NCBI GenBank assembly: GCA_002490665.1
Contig: DKUL01000049.1
Coordinates: forward strand, 31,193-95,192
Origin: Lachnospiraceae bacterium UBA7205
Lineage (GTDB): Bacteria > Bacillota > Clostridia > Lachnospirales > Lachnospiraceae
DNA length: 64,000 bases
Reading direction: 5' to 3'
Shown: piece after piece, positions 43,051 to 52,040 of the stretch
Position numbering within the stretch: the stretch's first letter is position 1
How the letters are laid out: each line of letters opens with the position of its first letter
Program-made: the position numbers and the translations under genes
Notes under the pieces: generated by a model
Seen by the model: only the letters and a program-made list of their open reading frames with translations
The model's database searches: none
Told to the model about the DNA's origin: nothing

Positions 43051-43189
43051 TATCTGTCCATCCTCCTTTATTATCAGTGTAGTTAATAGATATTTTAGCA
43101 TATTTATGCAGGTTTTTCCACGGCTTTATGTCCCAAATTGGGAGCATTTTTTATTTTTTTCCAAAAAGCTTCCCTAATTTCGGCAAAGA

Positions 43190-43221
43190 AAAAAGACAGC
43201 TGTTTTATGCTGTCTCTTTTC
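43190..43221. terminator. Bidirectional terminator
   Basis: AAAAGACAGC pairs with GCTGTCTCTTTT across TGTTTTAT. It separates the decayed remnants from the chemoreceptor gene. Confidence 0.75.
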
Positions 43222-43237
43222 TTTGATTCCACATCTT

Positions 43238-43345
43238 TTATCTCTTATTGATGTCCTTGCTCTTAATGTCAAACTTCACTGTGACGCTGCCGCCGTAATC
43301 TTAAAGGTCTTGTTGAAGCTTCCGCTGTCGCCGGATTGCGGGTTT
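43238..43345 (-). pseudogene. Frameshifted C-terminal remnant of an unknown gene
   Basis: On the minus strand one frame reads FLTNPQSGDSGSFNKTFKIT and the next frame continues GSVTVKFDIKSKDINKR before TAA at 43240-43238. The two pieces make sense only with a single frameshift. No start or ribosome site. It looks like the end of a secreted or wall protein; the family is unknown. Confidence 0.45.
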
Positions 43346-43362
43346 GTCAGGAATCTTCTTTA

Positions 43363-43442
43363 GTTACCTACGCCTTTATTTTATTAATCTCCGGCTCCAT
43401 AATCTCCAATAATGCCTGACACATATTTTCATCCCCTCTCAG
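43363..43442 (-). pseudogene. Partial 80-base copy of the neighbouring PD-(D/E)XK-type gene
   Basis: These 80 bases match 43806-43885 in the intact gene with three differences that I can count. The copy would encode LRGDENMCQALLEIMEPEIN, but a GAG codon has become TAG right after INKIKA. It is a truncated, dead duplicate. Confidence 0.8.
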
Positions 43443-43616
43443 ACATACTGCCCACCTTCCTGTGCCAAAAAAGAGTCATATATTTCTTCCAGTTTTAACT
43501 CCTCATTCTTGCTTTTAAGCAGATTGTACAAAATATTATACTTTTCCAAATATTTATAATAAATTGTAACGAGCCTGCAAAGTCACATCCGTTTCCGTCC
43601 TTTCCATGAGCCTCAT
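43439..43616 (-). pseudogene. Frameshifted small remnant downstream of the nuclease-like gene
   Basis: From ATG at 43616 a frame gives RTETDVTLQARYNLLYK, then a frameshift is needed to continue as YLEKYNILYNLLKSKNEELK to a stop at 43441-43439. The content is Leu/Lys/Glu-rich and helical. It sits between the intact gene and its partial copy, suggesting a larger decayed relative. Confidence 0.4.
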
Positions 43617-43621
43617 ATCTT

Positions 43622-44527
43622 TTATAGATAATCCTCTGCCTCCTGAAATGAGATATGGTATGCCTTGCTGATAATCTGTTTTATAATATCCTCTGTCTGT
43701 CCACACTCCCTTAACGCCAAAATTGTATTATTAATTCCCTCCCTTGTCACTTCCCTTGTTACTTCTTTTGTCACTTCCCTTGTCACTTCCCTTGTCACTT
43801 CTTTTGTTACCTCTGCCTTTATTTTATTAATCTCCGGCTCCATAATCTCCAATAATGCCTGGCACATATTTTCATCCCCTCTCAGTTCTTCCACTACCTG
43901 TTTATTTGCACTCACACTCACCTGCAGCACCGAATCCGCAAGCTCCCTGTCAAACGTTAAATCCAGCTTCTCAATCGTTTCAAGCAGTTCACGCATCTGC
44001 TGCTTCTCCATCTGACCCGACAGGGCTTTCAGCCAGACGTGTTCCTTCGGATTTAATTCTTTCGTCACAATAATCTGCGTCGGGAACAAGACGGTATTTG
44101 TCACCTGATAGATTCCATTGTATTGATTCGTGTACGCGATGCCATGTTCCTTAAAATAGGCAAGCAGTCTTGACGGCTTGCGCTCACGAACCAGCGTCAC
44201 CGTGATATCCTCTGCCCTGCGCTCGTCTACCGTTTTCCCATATGACTTGTACAGGCTGGCATATGCGCCTGCCTTATAAAAGCTGTCTATATTCAGGTGG
44301 TCGTCCGGTGACTTGTATTCCACGATATTGTGCCCGCGGAACAGTTTTCCTATTTCATTTGTTATTTCTATACCGGCATCCTTCTTGATGACCAGCAGGT
44401 CTACCTCCAGCGGCTTTGTATTCAGGTTATATTCCTCATGGTATTCCAAGTCAGACCTGTTCTGTGCCAGCTCCAAATTCATTGCCGACACAAATGCCGC
44501 GTGCCATTGTATTTTTGTATCTTCCAT
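43622..44527 (-). CDS. PD-(D/E)XK nuclease-like protein with EVTREVTK repeat
   Basis: 301 residues. The N-terminal domain has KPLEVDLLVIKK and NIVEYKSPDD, matching the D...ExK core of the PD-(D/E)XK fold; some relatives carry misleading names such as isopropylmalate dehydrogenase. The C-terminal part is helical, with a run of (EVTK/R) four-residue repeats at about 240-265 encoded by near-identical 12-base units. The final 35 residues form a small helical tail. The likely role is DNA cleavage or recombination promotion, inferred only from the fold. Start at 44527 follows GGAG; an ATG 12 bases earlier is also possible. A dead partial copy lies just downstream. Confidence 0.75.
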   Translation of the reverse strand: MEDTKIQWHAAFVSAMNLELAQNRSDLEYHEEYNLNTKPLEVDLLVIKKDAGIEITNEIGKLFRGHNIVEYKSPDDHLNIDSFYKAGAYASLYKSYGKTVDERRAEDITVTLVRERKPSRLLAYFKEHGIAYTNQYNGIYQVTNTVLFPTQIIVTKELNPKEHVWLKALSGQMEKQQMRELLETIEKLDLTFDRELADSVLQVSVSANKQVVEELRGDENMCQALLEIMEPEINKIKAEVTKEVTREVTREVTKEVTREVTREGINNTILALRECGQTEDIIKQIISKAYHISFQEAEDYL

Positions 44528-44688
44528 AGTATTCTCCATTCCTGCCCATCCTGTGAATCCGGCACGGGTGCAAATCTGCCCTGTGAAATATTTATTGTTT
44601 AATTCCAGTATATCCTATGCGGTCTTTTATTGCAAGCCGAAGAACGCCAAGGAACTGTTACATTATTTTTAAAAAACTAAAATATTTG

Positions 44689-44717
44689 TTGACAAATTAC
44701 GCAATATGTATTAATGT
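44689..44717 (+). promoter_or_regulatory. Promoter and operator region of the GntR-ABC operon
   Basis: TTGACA (44689-44694) and TAATGT (44712-44717) are 17 bases apart. The interval 44698-44742 has repeated TACGCAATA/AACGCAATA and ATTAATGTATTA/TGTATTAATA half-sites, suiting self-repression by the GntR protein. Confidence 0.65.
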
Positions 44718-44759
44718 ATTAGTGTATTAATAACGCAATACAGAAAGGGAGGCATAAAG

Positions 44760-45125
44760 ATGGCATGGGAAATGAATTCGGATCGTCCAATCTACGCACA
44801 AATCTATGACAAAATACTTGTCCGCATCGTGTGCGGCATCTATAGAGCAGGAACGAGGCTGCCAAGCGTGAGGGACCTGGCAGCCGAGGCGAGCGTCAAT
44901 CCCAACACGATGCAGCGGGCTTTTACCGAGCTTGAGCGCAGCGGACTTATCGTGACACTGCGCAACAGCGGGCGCGTCGTGACGGAGGATATGCAGATGA
45001 TTGACAACGCCAAGCGTCAGCTGGCACTGGCGCAGATAGACAGCTTCTTTGCAAACATGCGGGAGCTTGGCTATACAGACCAGGAAATCATGGCGCTTAT
45101 CAACAGCGTCATTGCAGAAAAATAA
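44760..45125 (+). CDS. GntR-family repressor (YtrA subgroup)
   Basis: 121 residues. The winged helix is at about 8-78 (PIYAQIYDKILVRIVCGIY, RLPSVRDLAAEASVNPNTMQ, RSGLIVTLRNSGRVV). The C-terminal tail of about 40 residues lacks a ligand domain, as in YtrA regulators that control ABC transporters. The ribosome site AAAGGGAGG is well placed. The ABC genes follow within 23 bases. Confidence 0.93.
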   Translation: MAWEMNSDRPIYAQIYDKILVRIVCGIYRAGTRLPSVRDLAAEASVNPNTMQRAFTELERSGLIVTLRNSGRVVTEDMQMIDNAKRQLALAQIDSFFANMRELGYTDQEIMALINSVIAEK

Positions 45126-45147
45126 TTACCTGAGGGAGGGAAATAAT

Positions 45148-46047
45148 GTGAATAACAACAACGAAAATCCAATGGCAACACAACAGGATAACAACAGTGC
45201 TTCAGCTTATCCACAGCAGACTGGCACTCCGTCCGTTTATCCACAGCAGGAAAACAGTGCCCCGCTCTATACACAGAAAGAGAGCGCCACTGCCCCCTAT
45301 ATGCAGCAAAACCAGATGTACGGCGGCGATCCGGTTCCTGCCACACCGCTTCTGCAGCTCAACGACCTCTGCAAGAGATACCCGGGAATGGGCAGCTATA
45401 TGTCCGTCTTCCACATGAACCTGGTTATCCCGAGGGGACGCATTATCGGTCTGCTTGGTCCGAATGGCTGCGGGAAGTCCACACTGATAAAAATGATTAA
45501 CGGGCTTCTGACGCCGACAAGCGGCAATGTCCTGATTAACGGCTTAAATCCATGCGCCGCCACCAAGAAGGTCATCTCGTATCTTCCCGAGCGCACCTAT
45601 CTGGACAACAGCATGAAGGTCAGCCAGATGGTGGGATACTTCGCGGATTTCTATGAAGACTTTTCAACGGAAAAGGCATTCCAGATGCTCGGAGCGCTTG
45701 GCATCAGTACGGAGGCGCGCCTCAAGACACTCTCAAAGGGCACCAAGGAGAAGGTTCAGCTGATTCTTGTCATGAGCAGGCATGCGGACCTCTACATCCT
45801 TGACGAGCCGATTGCCGGCGTCGACCCCGCTGCAAGGGATTACATCCTGCGCACGATTATCACTAACTACAATCCGGGTTCGACGATTCTTTTGTCAACC
45901 CATCTGATATCGGACATTGAAAACATACTCGACGACGTGATTTTTATGAAAAACGGTTCACTGATGCTGTATACATCCGTTGACGCAATCAGAAGCCAGA
46001 TGGGCAAGTCGGTAGACACTTACTTCAGGGAGGTATACGCATGTTAG
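45148..46047 (+). CDS. ABC transporter ATPase with disordered Gln/Asn/Pro-rich N-terminus
   Basis: 299 residues from GTG at 45148, with GAGGGAGGG seven bases upstream. Residues 1-65 are low in complexity with repeated YPQQ and YTQ/YMQ motifs, an unusual addition. The ATPase domain (about 68-290) has Walker A GPNGCGKS, signature TLSKGTKEKVQL and Walker B LYILDEPIAGVDP, with the switch His in LLSTHL. It pairs with the permease that follows. By analogy with YtrA-linked systems it may export peptides or answer cell-envelope stress. Confidence 0.92.
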   Translation: MNNNNENPMATQQDNNSASAYPQQTGTPSVYPQQENSAPLYTQKESATAPYMQQNQMYGGDPVPATPLLQLNDLCKRYPGMGSYMSVFHMNLVIPRGRIIGLLGPNGCGKSTLIKMINGLLTPTSGNVLINGLNPCAATKKVISYLPERTYLDNSMKVSQMVGYFADFYEDFSTEKAFQMLGALGISTEARLKTLSKGTKEKVQLILVMSRHADLYILDEPIAGVDPAARDYILRTIITNYNPGSTILLSTHLISDIENILDDVIFMKNGSLMLYTSVDAIRSQMGKSVDTYFREVYAC

Positions 46048-46919
46048 GAAAACTTTTTAAATACGAATGGAAGGGATTTCGCTTCCCTATGCTGATTATG
46101 CTGATTGTTCTGGCGGGCACAACGGTTCTGACGTGCAGCGTCATTCTCACAATCAACCCGAAATACGACGAGACTTTTACATGGTACTCCATGATGGCGC
46201 TGATGCTCTCCGTATTCCTTTATTATTTTGGAATCATTGGCTGTTCGCTGGGCGTGATGCTCATTATTGCAATCCGGTTTTACAAGACCTGTTACACCGA
46301 CCAGGGCTACCTGACACACACGCTGCCTGTCTCCACACAGAAGATACTCAATGTCAAGATTATTGCTTCCATTGCCGCCGTCCTGCTGACAATACTGGCT
46401 ATTGTGGGCAGCCTGTTTATCATCGCACAGGTGGGCATCAACCATATCCTAACAATTATTATTGCGGAGGACCAGAGCTATGTCAGGGACATTGAGGAAG
46501 CGCGCAGGTTGTTCTTCCAGGAGATGTCCGCGGTGTTCTCGGATTTTGAGGATGAGCTCGGCATCAGCCTCGGCGCAGGGATCGTATACATGGTAATCTA
46601 TTTCATCATCGCTGTCATCGCAAACGTTGTGACTGTCTTAGGATGCGTGTCACTGGGGCAGCTCTATGCAAAGCACCGCATTATCGGGGCGATTGTGGCA
46701 TATTTTGCCGTCCAGTTCATCCTTGGCCAGCTTGGCAACGTCGCCACAATGCCAATGTATGCAAAACTGATGCAGGCAGAAGAACAGTATGTGGAGTATA
46801 CCGCATTCGGACTGATGTCGCCGACTATGAACCTGACACTGGTGTTGTCGGTCGCTGTCGCCGTGGTGATGTATTTCATAAATCTGCACATGATGACCAA
46901 AAAACTCAATCTGGAATAA
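46041..46919 (+). CDS. ABC-2-type permease subunit
   Basis: 292 residues, six transmembrane helices: about 15-40, 55-80, 108-135, 180-205, 212-235 and 265-285. Start ATG overlaps the ATPase gene by seven bases. There is no recognisable substrate motif. The hydrophilic region 140-175 is on one side. Downstream, GGCTTCCC and GGGAAGCC (46931-46962) form a hairpin without T tract. Confidence 0.85.
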   Translation: MLGKLFKYEWKGFRFPMLIMLIVLAGTTVLTCSVILTINPKYDETFTWYSMMALMLSVFLYYFGIIGCSLGVMLIIAIRFYKTCYTDQGYLTHTLPVSTQKILNVKIIASIAAVLLTILAIVGSLFIIAQVGINHILTIIIAEDQSYVRDIEEARRLFFQEMSAVFSDFEDELGISLGAGIVYMVIYFIIAVIANVVTVLGCVSLGQLYAKHRIIGAIVAYFAVQFILGQLGNVATMPMYAKLMQAEEQYVEYTAFGLMSPTMNLTLVLSVAVAVVMYFINLHMMTKKLNLE

Positions 46920-46977
46920 TTGATAACTCAGGCTTCCCGCGCCAGATGGTGTGGGAAGCCGTAACAGGATGTCTGAC

Positions 46978-48312
46978 TCACAATGTCTGCATCCATTTCT
47001 TTTTTCTAAAAATCACCAATGAAATGATCACACGAATACACTCTTCCATGGACAAGACGAAATAGACTGCTGCTATCGGCAAATGGAAAACAAAAGCTGC
47101 CAACAATCCAAGCGGCACACCAAATATCCATGTACCAATCATGTCAATGAACATGACAACTGTCGTCTTTCCCCCGCTCCTTAAAATCCCGCCTAAAATC
47201 ATATTCTGCACTTTTACAGGTGCGACCAGGGCATATGCCATAAGTACAAATCTTGTCATCTGCCTTACGTCATCTTCCACATGAAAAATCAGTACGTAAT
47301 ATCTGTTCAATACCACCACCAGTACAGATAACACCATGGAGCAGATAAGTCCTGTATACATCAGCCTTTTGGCGTCCTGATAAGCGCTCCCTGCATCATC
47401 GGCGCCCAATCTTTTCCCTATCATCACACCAGCCGCCTGTGATACGCCGCTTAATGCACCCATAACCAATGCCTGCAAAGGATTGGTCAATGTCATGGCG
47501 GCAAATGCCTTCGTTCCCACATGTCCATATATGGACGCATATACATTCTCCCCAAGACTCCAAAAAAATTCACACACAAGCAGCGGCATTAAAATCACCA
47601 GATACTGTTTCAGATAAACCCTGTCCAATCTCAATTCAAATGGAATCTTCCATGCATTTTTCCGATACAGGAAGAAAAAGAATATGACTGTCAGCGTACA
47701 GCCCGATAACTGTGCAATCACGGATGCCCATGCCGCACCCTTCACGCCCATTGCCGGAAAACCCGCTTTTCCAAATATCAGTACATAATTTAAGACGGTG
47801 TTTGCCACACTGGCAAAAATGCCTGCATATAACGGTACCTTTGCGGCGCAGGCACACCGGAGATACGCCGAAAAAATGGAAGTAACTGCGGCAGGCAGAA
47901 AGCTGAGCGCATAGATTCTAAGGTATTCCACCCCTCCCTCTACCGCAGCCCTGTCATTTGTGTATAATCCCAAAATCCGGTACGGCATCATGATGCTCAA
48001 TGAAGTGAAAACCGCCGCCAATATAAATGATACCGCTATATTTGCATAAAAACTCCTCCCTGCTTCCTCATCATCCTTCTTCCCTATGTACTGCGCAATC
48101 ATAATACCAGTCACAGATGCAACCGCCGCAATCACTACCGAATAAATGGATGCAAACTTTCCTCCCAGTCCAATCCCTGCGATACTGGTACTTCCAAGCT
48201 GCCCTGTCATAATCTGGTCTACTACTGAAAAGGAAGACTGTAGCAGGCATTGCAATGTCACAGGAACCGCAATCTGGAGCAGTTCCTTTTCAAATTTTTT
48301 CCTGTTTTCCAT
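46978..48312 (-). CDS. MATE-family efflux transporter
   Basis: 444 residues, 12 transmembrane helices in two repeats. The N-terminus ELLQIAVPVTLQCLLQSSF and VDQIMTGQLGSTSIAGIGLG are MATE hallmarks. Such proteins export drugs or metabolites with H+ or Na+ entry; the substrate is not predictable. Start MENRKKF follows GGAGG at about nine bases. It is transcribed in the same direction as the LacI gene upstream but is separated by a terminator. Confidence 0.92.
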   Translation of the reverse strand: MENRKKFEKELLQIAVPVTLQCLLQSSFSVVDQIMTGQLGSTSIAGIGLGGKFASIYSVVIAAVASVTGIMIAQYIGKKDDEEAGRSFYANIAVSFILAAVFTSLSIMMPYRILGLYTNDRAAVEGGVEYLRIYALSFLPAAVTSIFSAYLRCACAAKVPLYAGIFASVANTVLNYVLIFGKAGFPAMGVKGAAWASVIAQLSGCTLTVIFFFFLYRKNAWKIPFELRLDRVYLKQYLVILMPLLVCEFFWSLGENVYASIYGHVGTKAFAAMTLTNPLQALVMGALSGVSQAAGVMIGKRLGADDAGSAYQDAKRLMYTGLICSMVLSVLVVVLNRYYVLIFHVEDDVRQMTRFVLMAYALVAPVKVQNMILGGILRSGGKTTVVMFIDMIGTWIFGVPLGLLAAFVFHLPIAAVYFVLSMEECIRVIISLVIFRKKKWMQTL

Positions 48313-48368
48313 TTTACTATTCCTCCAATCTGCCGCATAGCAGTTGTAATAATAATAAAATAAACCAT

Positions 48369-48405
48369 GAAAAATGGCAAAGGTTAAACGCATAACCCCT
48401 GCCAA
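48369..48405 (-). terminator. Terminator of the LacI gene
   Basis: TGGCAGGGGTT pairs with AACCTTTGCCA on the minus strand and is followed by TTTTT. It lies before the MATE gene. Confidence 0.75.
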
Positions 48406-48431
48406 AATCCAACCTCATTCTTTATGCACTT

Positions 48432-49430
48432 TTACATCACGCTGTCGCGCTCTATAAGCGTGACCGGCAACGTTACATTTTTTTCTCCACAGTCCCCATT
48501 TTTTAACTGGTTCAACATTTCAACCGCCAGAGCTGCCCTTTTCCTGTTATCCTGTCTTATTGTGGTCAGCGCCGGTACAAACCTTTCACTTTCCCTCACA
48601 TCGTCAAACCCCATTACCGATATGTCCCCCGGAACAGATACCCCCGCACTTTTCAGGAATTGAATCAAATCCATTGCATAGTAATCGGACACTGCAAAAA
48701 CTGCTGGATATTTTTTTATTTTATCCAAATGTTCCATGTAAAAAATGGTGCGCGTTTCCTGCTCCATGGGAATAACCATAAGCTCTGCATCCGGAATCTC
48801 ACGTTTCAGTCCCATAAACCGTTCCCTGTCCATACAGATATTATTATCCGATATGCAAAGCACAGCGCCATGCCCCCTGTTTTTCAGATAACGCCCAGCC
48901 TGTACCCCGCCATCAAAGTGGTTGACCTCAATATTTACAAGGTTTCCAGAACCTTCCATATATCCATCGTACACCACAAACGGGATATGCATCTGTTCCC
49001 TCAATTTTTTATAATCCTGCTCGCAGTAACCGATTAACACCATTCCCTCCATATTCCACATGGAGGCAAACCTGGGAATTTCATCCCACTTATCGCTCAC
49101 TTTCAGCATCAGGAATTTTCCTGCCTGCTCTATCTCTTTTGCCAGTGCATTTACCGATGCGGAAATAAACGAATCCTCAAGTGTATGTCCTTCGTATTTT
49201 TCATGGTCATTGATAACCACCCCGATAATTTTAGAATCATTTTGTGCCAGAAGTATACCTGCCATACTCGGAATGTACTGTCTGTCTTCCAGAAGCTGCT
49301 GCACACGTTTCACCGTTTCGTCTGATATTTTCTTTGTCTTCCCATGAATGACATTCGATACGGTAGCCGTACTCACGCCAAGCTCGTCGGCAATATCGAC
49401 AATCCTGACTCTCCCGCTTTCCATATACAT
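48432..49430 (-). CDS. LacI/GalR-family transcriptional regulator
   Basis: 332 residues. The N-terminal HTH (about 5-55) shows VDIADELGVSTATVSNVIHG, and the periplasmic-binding-like ligand domain follows (about 65-325) with VSVPGDISVMGFDD. The sugar or metabolite effector is unknown. The start is ATG at 49430 or 49424; GGGAGG precedes both. Neighbours give no clear target, although the MATE gene lies next in the same direction. Confidence 0.92.
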   Translation of the reverse strand: MYMESGRVRIVDIADELGVSTATVSNVIHGKTKKISDETVKRVQQLLEDRQYIPSMAGILLAQNDSKIIGVVINDHEKYEGHTLEDSFISASVNALAKEIEQAGKFLMLKVSDKWDEIPRFASMWNMEGMVLIGYCEQDYKKLREQMHIPFVVYDGYMEGSGNLVNIEVNHFDGGVQAGRYLKNRGHGAVLCISDNNICMDRERFMGLKREIPDAELMVIPMEQETRTIFYMEHLDKIKKYPAVFAVSDYYAMDLIQFLKSAGVSVPGDISVMGFDDVRESERFVPALTTIRQDNRKRAALAVEMLNQLKNGDCGEKNVTLPVTLIERDSVM

Positions 49431-49536
49431 CAATCCTCCCTTTCCTGTAATTACCCATCTTCCCCGCTCGCTGCGCGCCTCGTGCGCCGGCCTTAGCGGC
49501 ATACTTCCTCTACATGGGGCTGTGCATAAAATACAA

Positions 49537-49568
49537 AGCGCTGTCCGTGCATTCACAGACAGCGCATT
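49537..49568 (-). terminator. Terminator overlapping the end of murI
   Basis: GCGCTGTC pairs with GACAGCGC; the stem includes the last codons and stop of murI. TTTGTATTTT follows on the minus strand, and on the plus strand ATTTTTTC. Confidence 0.75.
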
Positions 49569-50386
49569 TTTTCAAGGCGTTCGTGGAGGTTATGGAACAT
49601 GTTCAGTCTGTCCGCATCCAGTATCTCCCTGCCTGACTCAAAATACCTGACACTTATGTCATTTTTGTATGCTTCCCAGCGCAGGCATTCATCTGCATCC
49701 CTGTCCGCAAGCGCTCCCTTTTCCCCAAGAATCCGCATCAGCTGGCGCACCGTCCCCTGGCTTCCGTCAATCATGTGCGTTCCCGGCGGCATCAGCTTCC
49801 GGAACGTATCCTTAAAAAAATTAAAATGCGTGCATCCAAGCACCAGCTCCCCATATTTTTCCAAATCAAATGCGGAAAGCTGTTTTTCCAGATACGCCGT
49901 GACCTCGTCCGATACAAACTCGCCGCGCTCCGCAAAGCGGACAAGGCATGGCAGCTCGAGCAGGTCGACAAGGTGCTCGTCGTCCACCCGCTTCACGAGA
50001 TTTTGCAGTTTTTTCTCGTGTACGGTGAGCGGCGTTGCCACCACCAGCACGCGCTTCCCCTCGCTCTCTGCCACAGCAGGCTTGACCGCCGGCTCAATTC
50101 CGATAATCGGGAGACCGACATACTTCCTGCGCATCTGCTCTGCCGCGACTGCGGTGGCTGTATTGCACGCAATCACGACCGCCTTGCAGTCGTGGTCTGC
50201 CATAAACCGGATAACCGCATCCACATAAGATATGACCTGTTCCCTGCTCTTTGTCCCATACGGAACATGATCCGTATCGGCATAAAAAATGTATTTTTCC
50301 CGCGGCATCATCAGCATCGCCTGATGGAGCAGCGTCATGCCGCCAATGCCGGAATCAAAAATGCCTATATTCACATTCACTCCCAT
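49553..50386 (-). CDS. murI: Glutamate racemase
   Basis: 277 residues. It interconverts L- and D-glutamate for peptidoglycan. Both catalytic cysteines are seen: Cys74 in VIACNTAT and Cys185 in LGCTHF; the substrate loop FDSGIGGMT is at about 10-18 and VPYGTKS at 41-47. The start is given as MGVNVNIG; a GTG four codons later, with GGGAG five bases before, is equally possible and would give the usual MNIGIFDSG start. It lies downstream of the chemoreceptor pair on the same strand. Confidence 0.95.
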   Translation of the reverse strand: MGVNVNIGIFDSGIGGMTLLHQAMLMMPREKYIFYADTDHVPYGTKSREQVISYVDAVIRFMADHDCKAVVIACNTATAVAAEQMRRKYVGLPIIGIEPAVKPAVAESEGKRVLVVATPLTVHEKKLQNLVKRVDDEHLVDLLELPCLVRFAERGEFVSDEVTAYLEKQLSAFDLEKYGELVLGCTHFNFFKDTFRKLMPPGTHMIDGSQGTVRQLMRILGEKGALADRDADECLRWEAYKNDISVRYFESGREILDADRLNMFHNLHERLEKMRCL

Positions 50387-50419
50387 CCGCCCGCTTCGGC
50401 GGGCATCATTGTCCCATTC

Positions 50420-52006
50420 CTACAGATTGTCAAATATTACCGTCTCCTCCTCCAGTCCTTTTACGACCTTCTGGTTGACGCCCATGCGCCGTGCAATATC
50501 CTCCATGTCGCCGGCAAGCTGCCTGGTATTGCCCGCGACGCCATTAATGCCGTTTGCGCCGTCACCGATGGCTTTTGTAATCGTTCCGATGGAATCCGCG
50601 ATTTCCGACATGGACTGCTTTAGCCGGTTCGTCCGCTCATGGAATTGCGCCATCGACTGGCGGATATAGGCGGCATCCTCCTTATACTGGCTGCCGGACT
50701 GTACAAACGCCTCAAATTCCACAAGCACCGACGCGCGCATATATTCAACCAGCTGCTGCGCATGGTCACAAAGGTTATATACCGCAGCCGTCACTACACT
50801 GTTGATATCCTGAATGCGGTTGGCAGTTTTCTGGCTGGAATTTGCCAGGTCGCGCACCTCGCCGGCGACAACGGCAAATCCCTTTCCTGCCTCCCCTGCC
50901 CGCGATGCCTCCACGGCAGCGTTCAGGGCAATCAGCTGTGTCTGCTGCGCAATGGAAAGCATATCGCCCGTAAGGTTTTTTATCTGATCCACGCTCTTGC
51001 TTTTGGCAATCGCATCATTTAAGGAAACAAGGATTTCCTCTGCCTTGGTTCTGGTAACCCTTGCACTGTTCTGTGCCGACTGCTGCATCTCGTCAGCCCG
51101 CGTATTCATATGGGCGCTGTACTCCGTGATGGCGCTGCACTCCTCTGCCATATCCTGCGCATCCAGCCTGACAGCTTCCGCATTGTCATTAATCGCGGAC
51201 ACATTGCTTGCCACCTCCTGAATCGTTTCGGAGAGCTGTCCCGCAAGAGCAGACAGGTCAGACGCACTTCCTTTCGAAGCCCGCGTCCTTTTGAGCACCT
51301 CGCCCGTCATCAGGTTGATGCGCCCCGCGCTCTCCTTGATGGTTTTAAGTATACTTTTAACCGGGATAACCACATATTTCGTAATCAGCTTCAAATCCGC
51401 AAGCACAAGCAGGACGCATATCAAAGCGGCGGCAGCGCCAGCCACGAGTGACAGGAGATACACTGTTGACAAATGATTCCTCGCATCCTGCGTCTGCGCG
51501 CTGATGGAGGCATTCAGCGCATCAATGTCCGTCTCCATTGCCTGCGCATAAAGTGCGACATCCCCATTTGCAAAGGCATAGGCATCCTGCGTCTTATGGC
51601 TTGCGCTGGCACAGACAAGGAAGACAAGCGCATGCTGAAACGAATCGTAGTCCGACAGCAGCATCTCATACTGCGCCGCATCCTCCGGCAGCACATACCG
51701 CTCAAATTCCGCCAGTTTGCCATCGAGCACCGCCTCCTGCTCCTTAATCTGCCGGACAAGCGTCGTCATGGTATCATAATCCGTGGCGACAATGTGGCTT
51801 AGCGCCATCTTATGTATATTCATGGAGGACTGGCAAATATCCGACAGCATGTCCTTTCCCTCCATATAATTGTCCGCAATGTTGGAAGCGCTCATATTGA
51901 CATTGCGGATATTGAGGATGGAGAGAATATTGGACAAAAGCGCCACAATGCCCAGAAGGGCAATCGGAATGATTAAACGTTGTTTTAAACTGATATTTTT
52001 CATCAC
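50420..52006 (-). CDS. Methyl-accepting chemotaxis protein
   Basis: 528 residues. Two transmembrane helices (about 11-32 and 190-212) enclose a four-helix-bundle-like sensor. A short HAMP-like link is followed by the signalling hairpin with IALNAAVEASRAGEAGKG and AVVAGEVRDLANSS at about 355-390. It ends without a CheR-tether pentapeptide. A solute-binding lipoprotein gene is 34 bases upstream on the same strand, so the receptor probably senses ligand through that protein. Confidence 0.92.
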   Translation of the reverse strand: MMKNISLKQRLIIPIALLGIVALLSNILSILNIRNVNMSASNIADNYMEGKDMLSDICQSSMNIHKMALSHIVATDYDTMTTLVRQIKEQEAVLDGKLAEFERYVLPEDAAQYEMLLSDYDSFQHALVFLVCASASHKTQDAYAFANGDVALYAQAMETDIDALNASISAQTQDARNHLSTVYLLSLVAGAAAALICVLLVLADLKLITKYVVIPVKSILKTIKESAGRINLMTGEVLKRTRASKGSASDLSALAGQLSETIQEVASNVSAINDNAEAVRLDAQDMAEECSAITEYSAHMNTRADEMQQSAQNSARVTRTKAEEILVSLNDAIAKSKSVDQIKNLTGDMLSIAQQTQLIALNAAVEASRAGEAGKGFAVVAGEVRDLANSSQKTANRIQDINSVVTAAVYNLCDHAQQLVEYMRASVLVEFEAFVQSGSQYKEDAAYIRQSMAQFHERTNRLKQSMSEIADSIGTITKAIGDGANGINGVAGNTRQLAGDMEDIARRMGVNQKVVKGLEEETVIFDNL

Positions 52007-52040
52007 AACTGGTACTCCTTTTCTGTCCCTAAGGCGCTCC

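Noticed and set aside
43741..43811. Regular short repeats as a possible CRISPR array
   Set aside because: Units are 12 bases without unique spacers and lie in a coding frame. No cas genes are present in the window.
46931..46962. Hairpin after the ABC permease as a terminator
   Set aside because: The stem is good but no T tract follows on either strand, so it was only mentioned with the permease.
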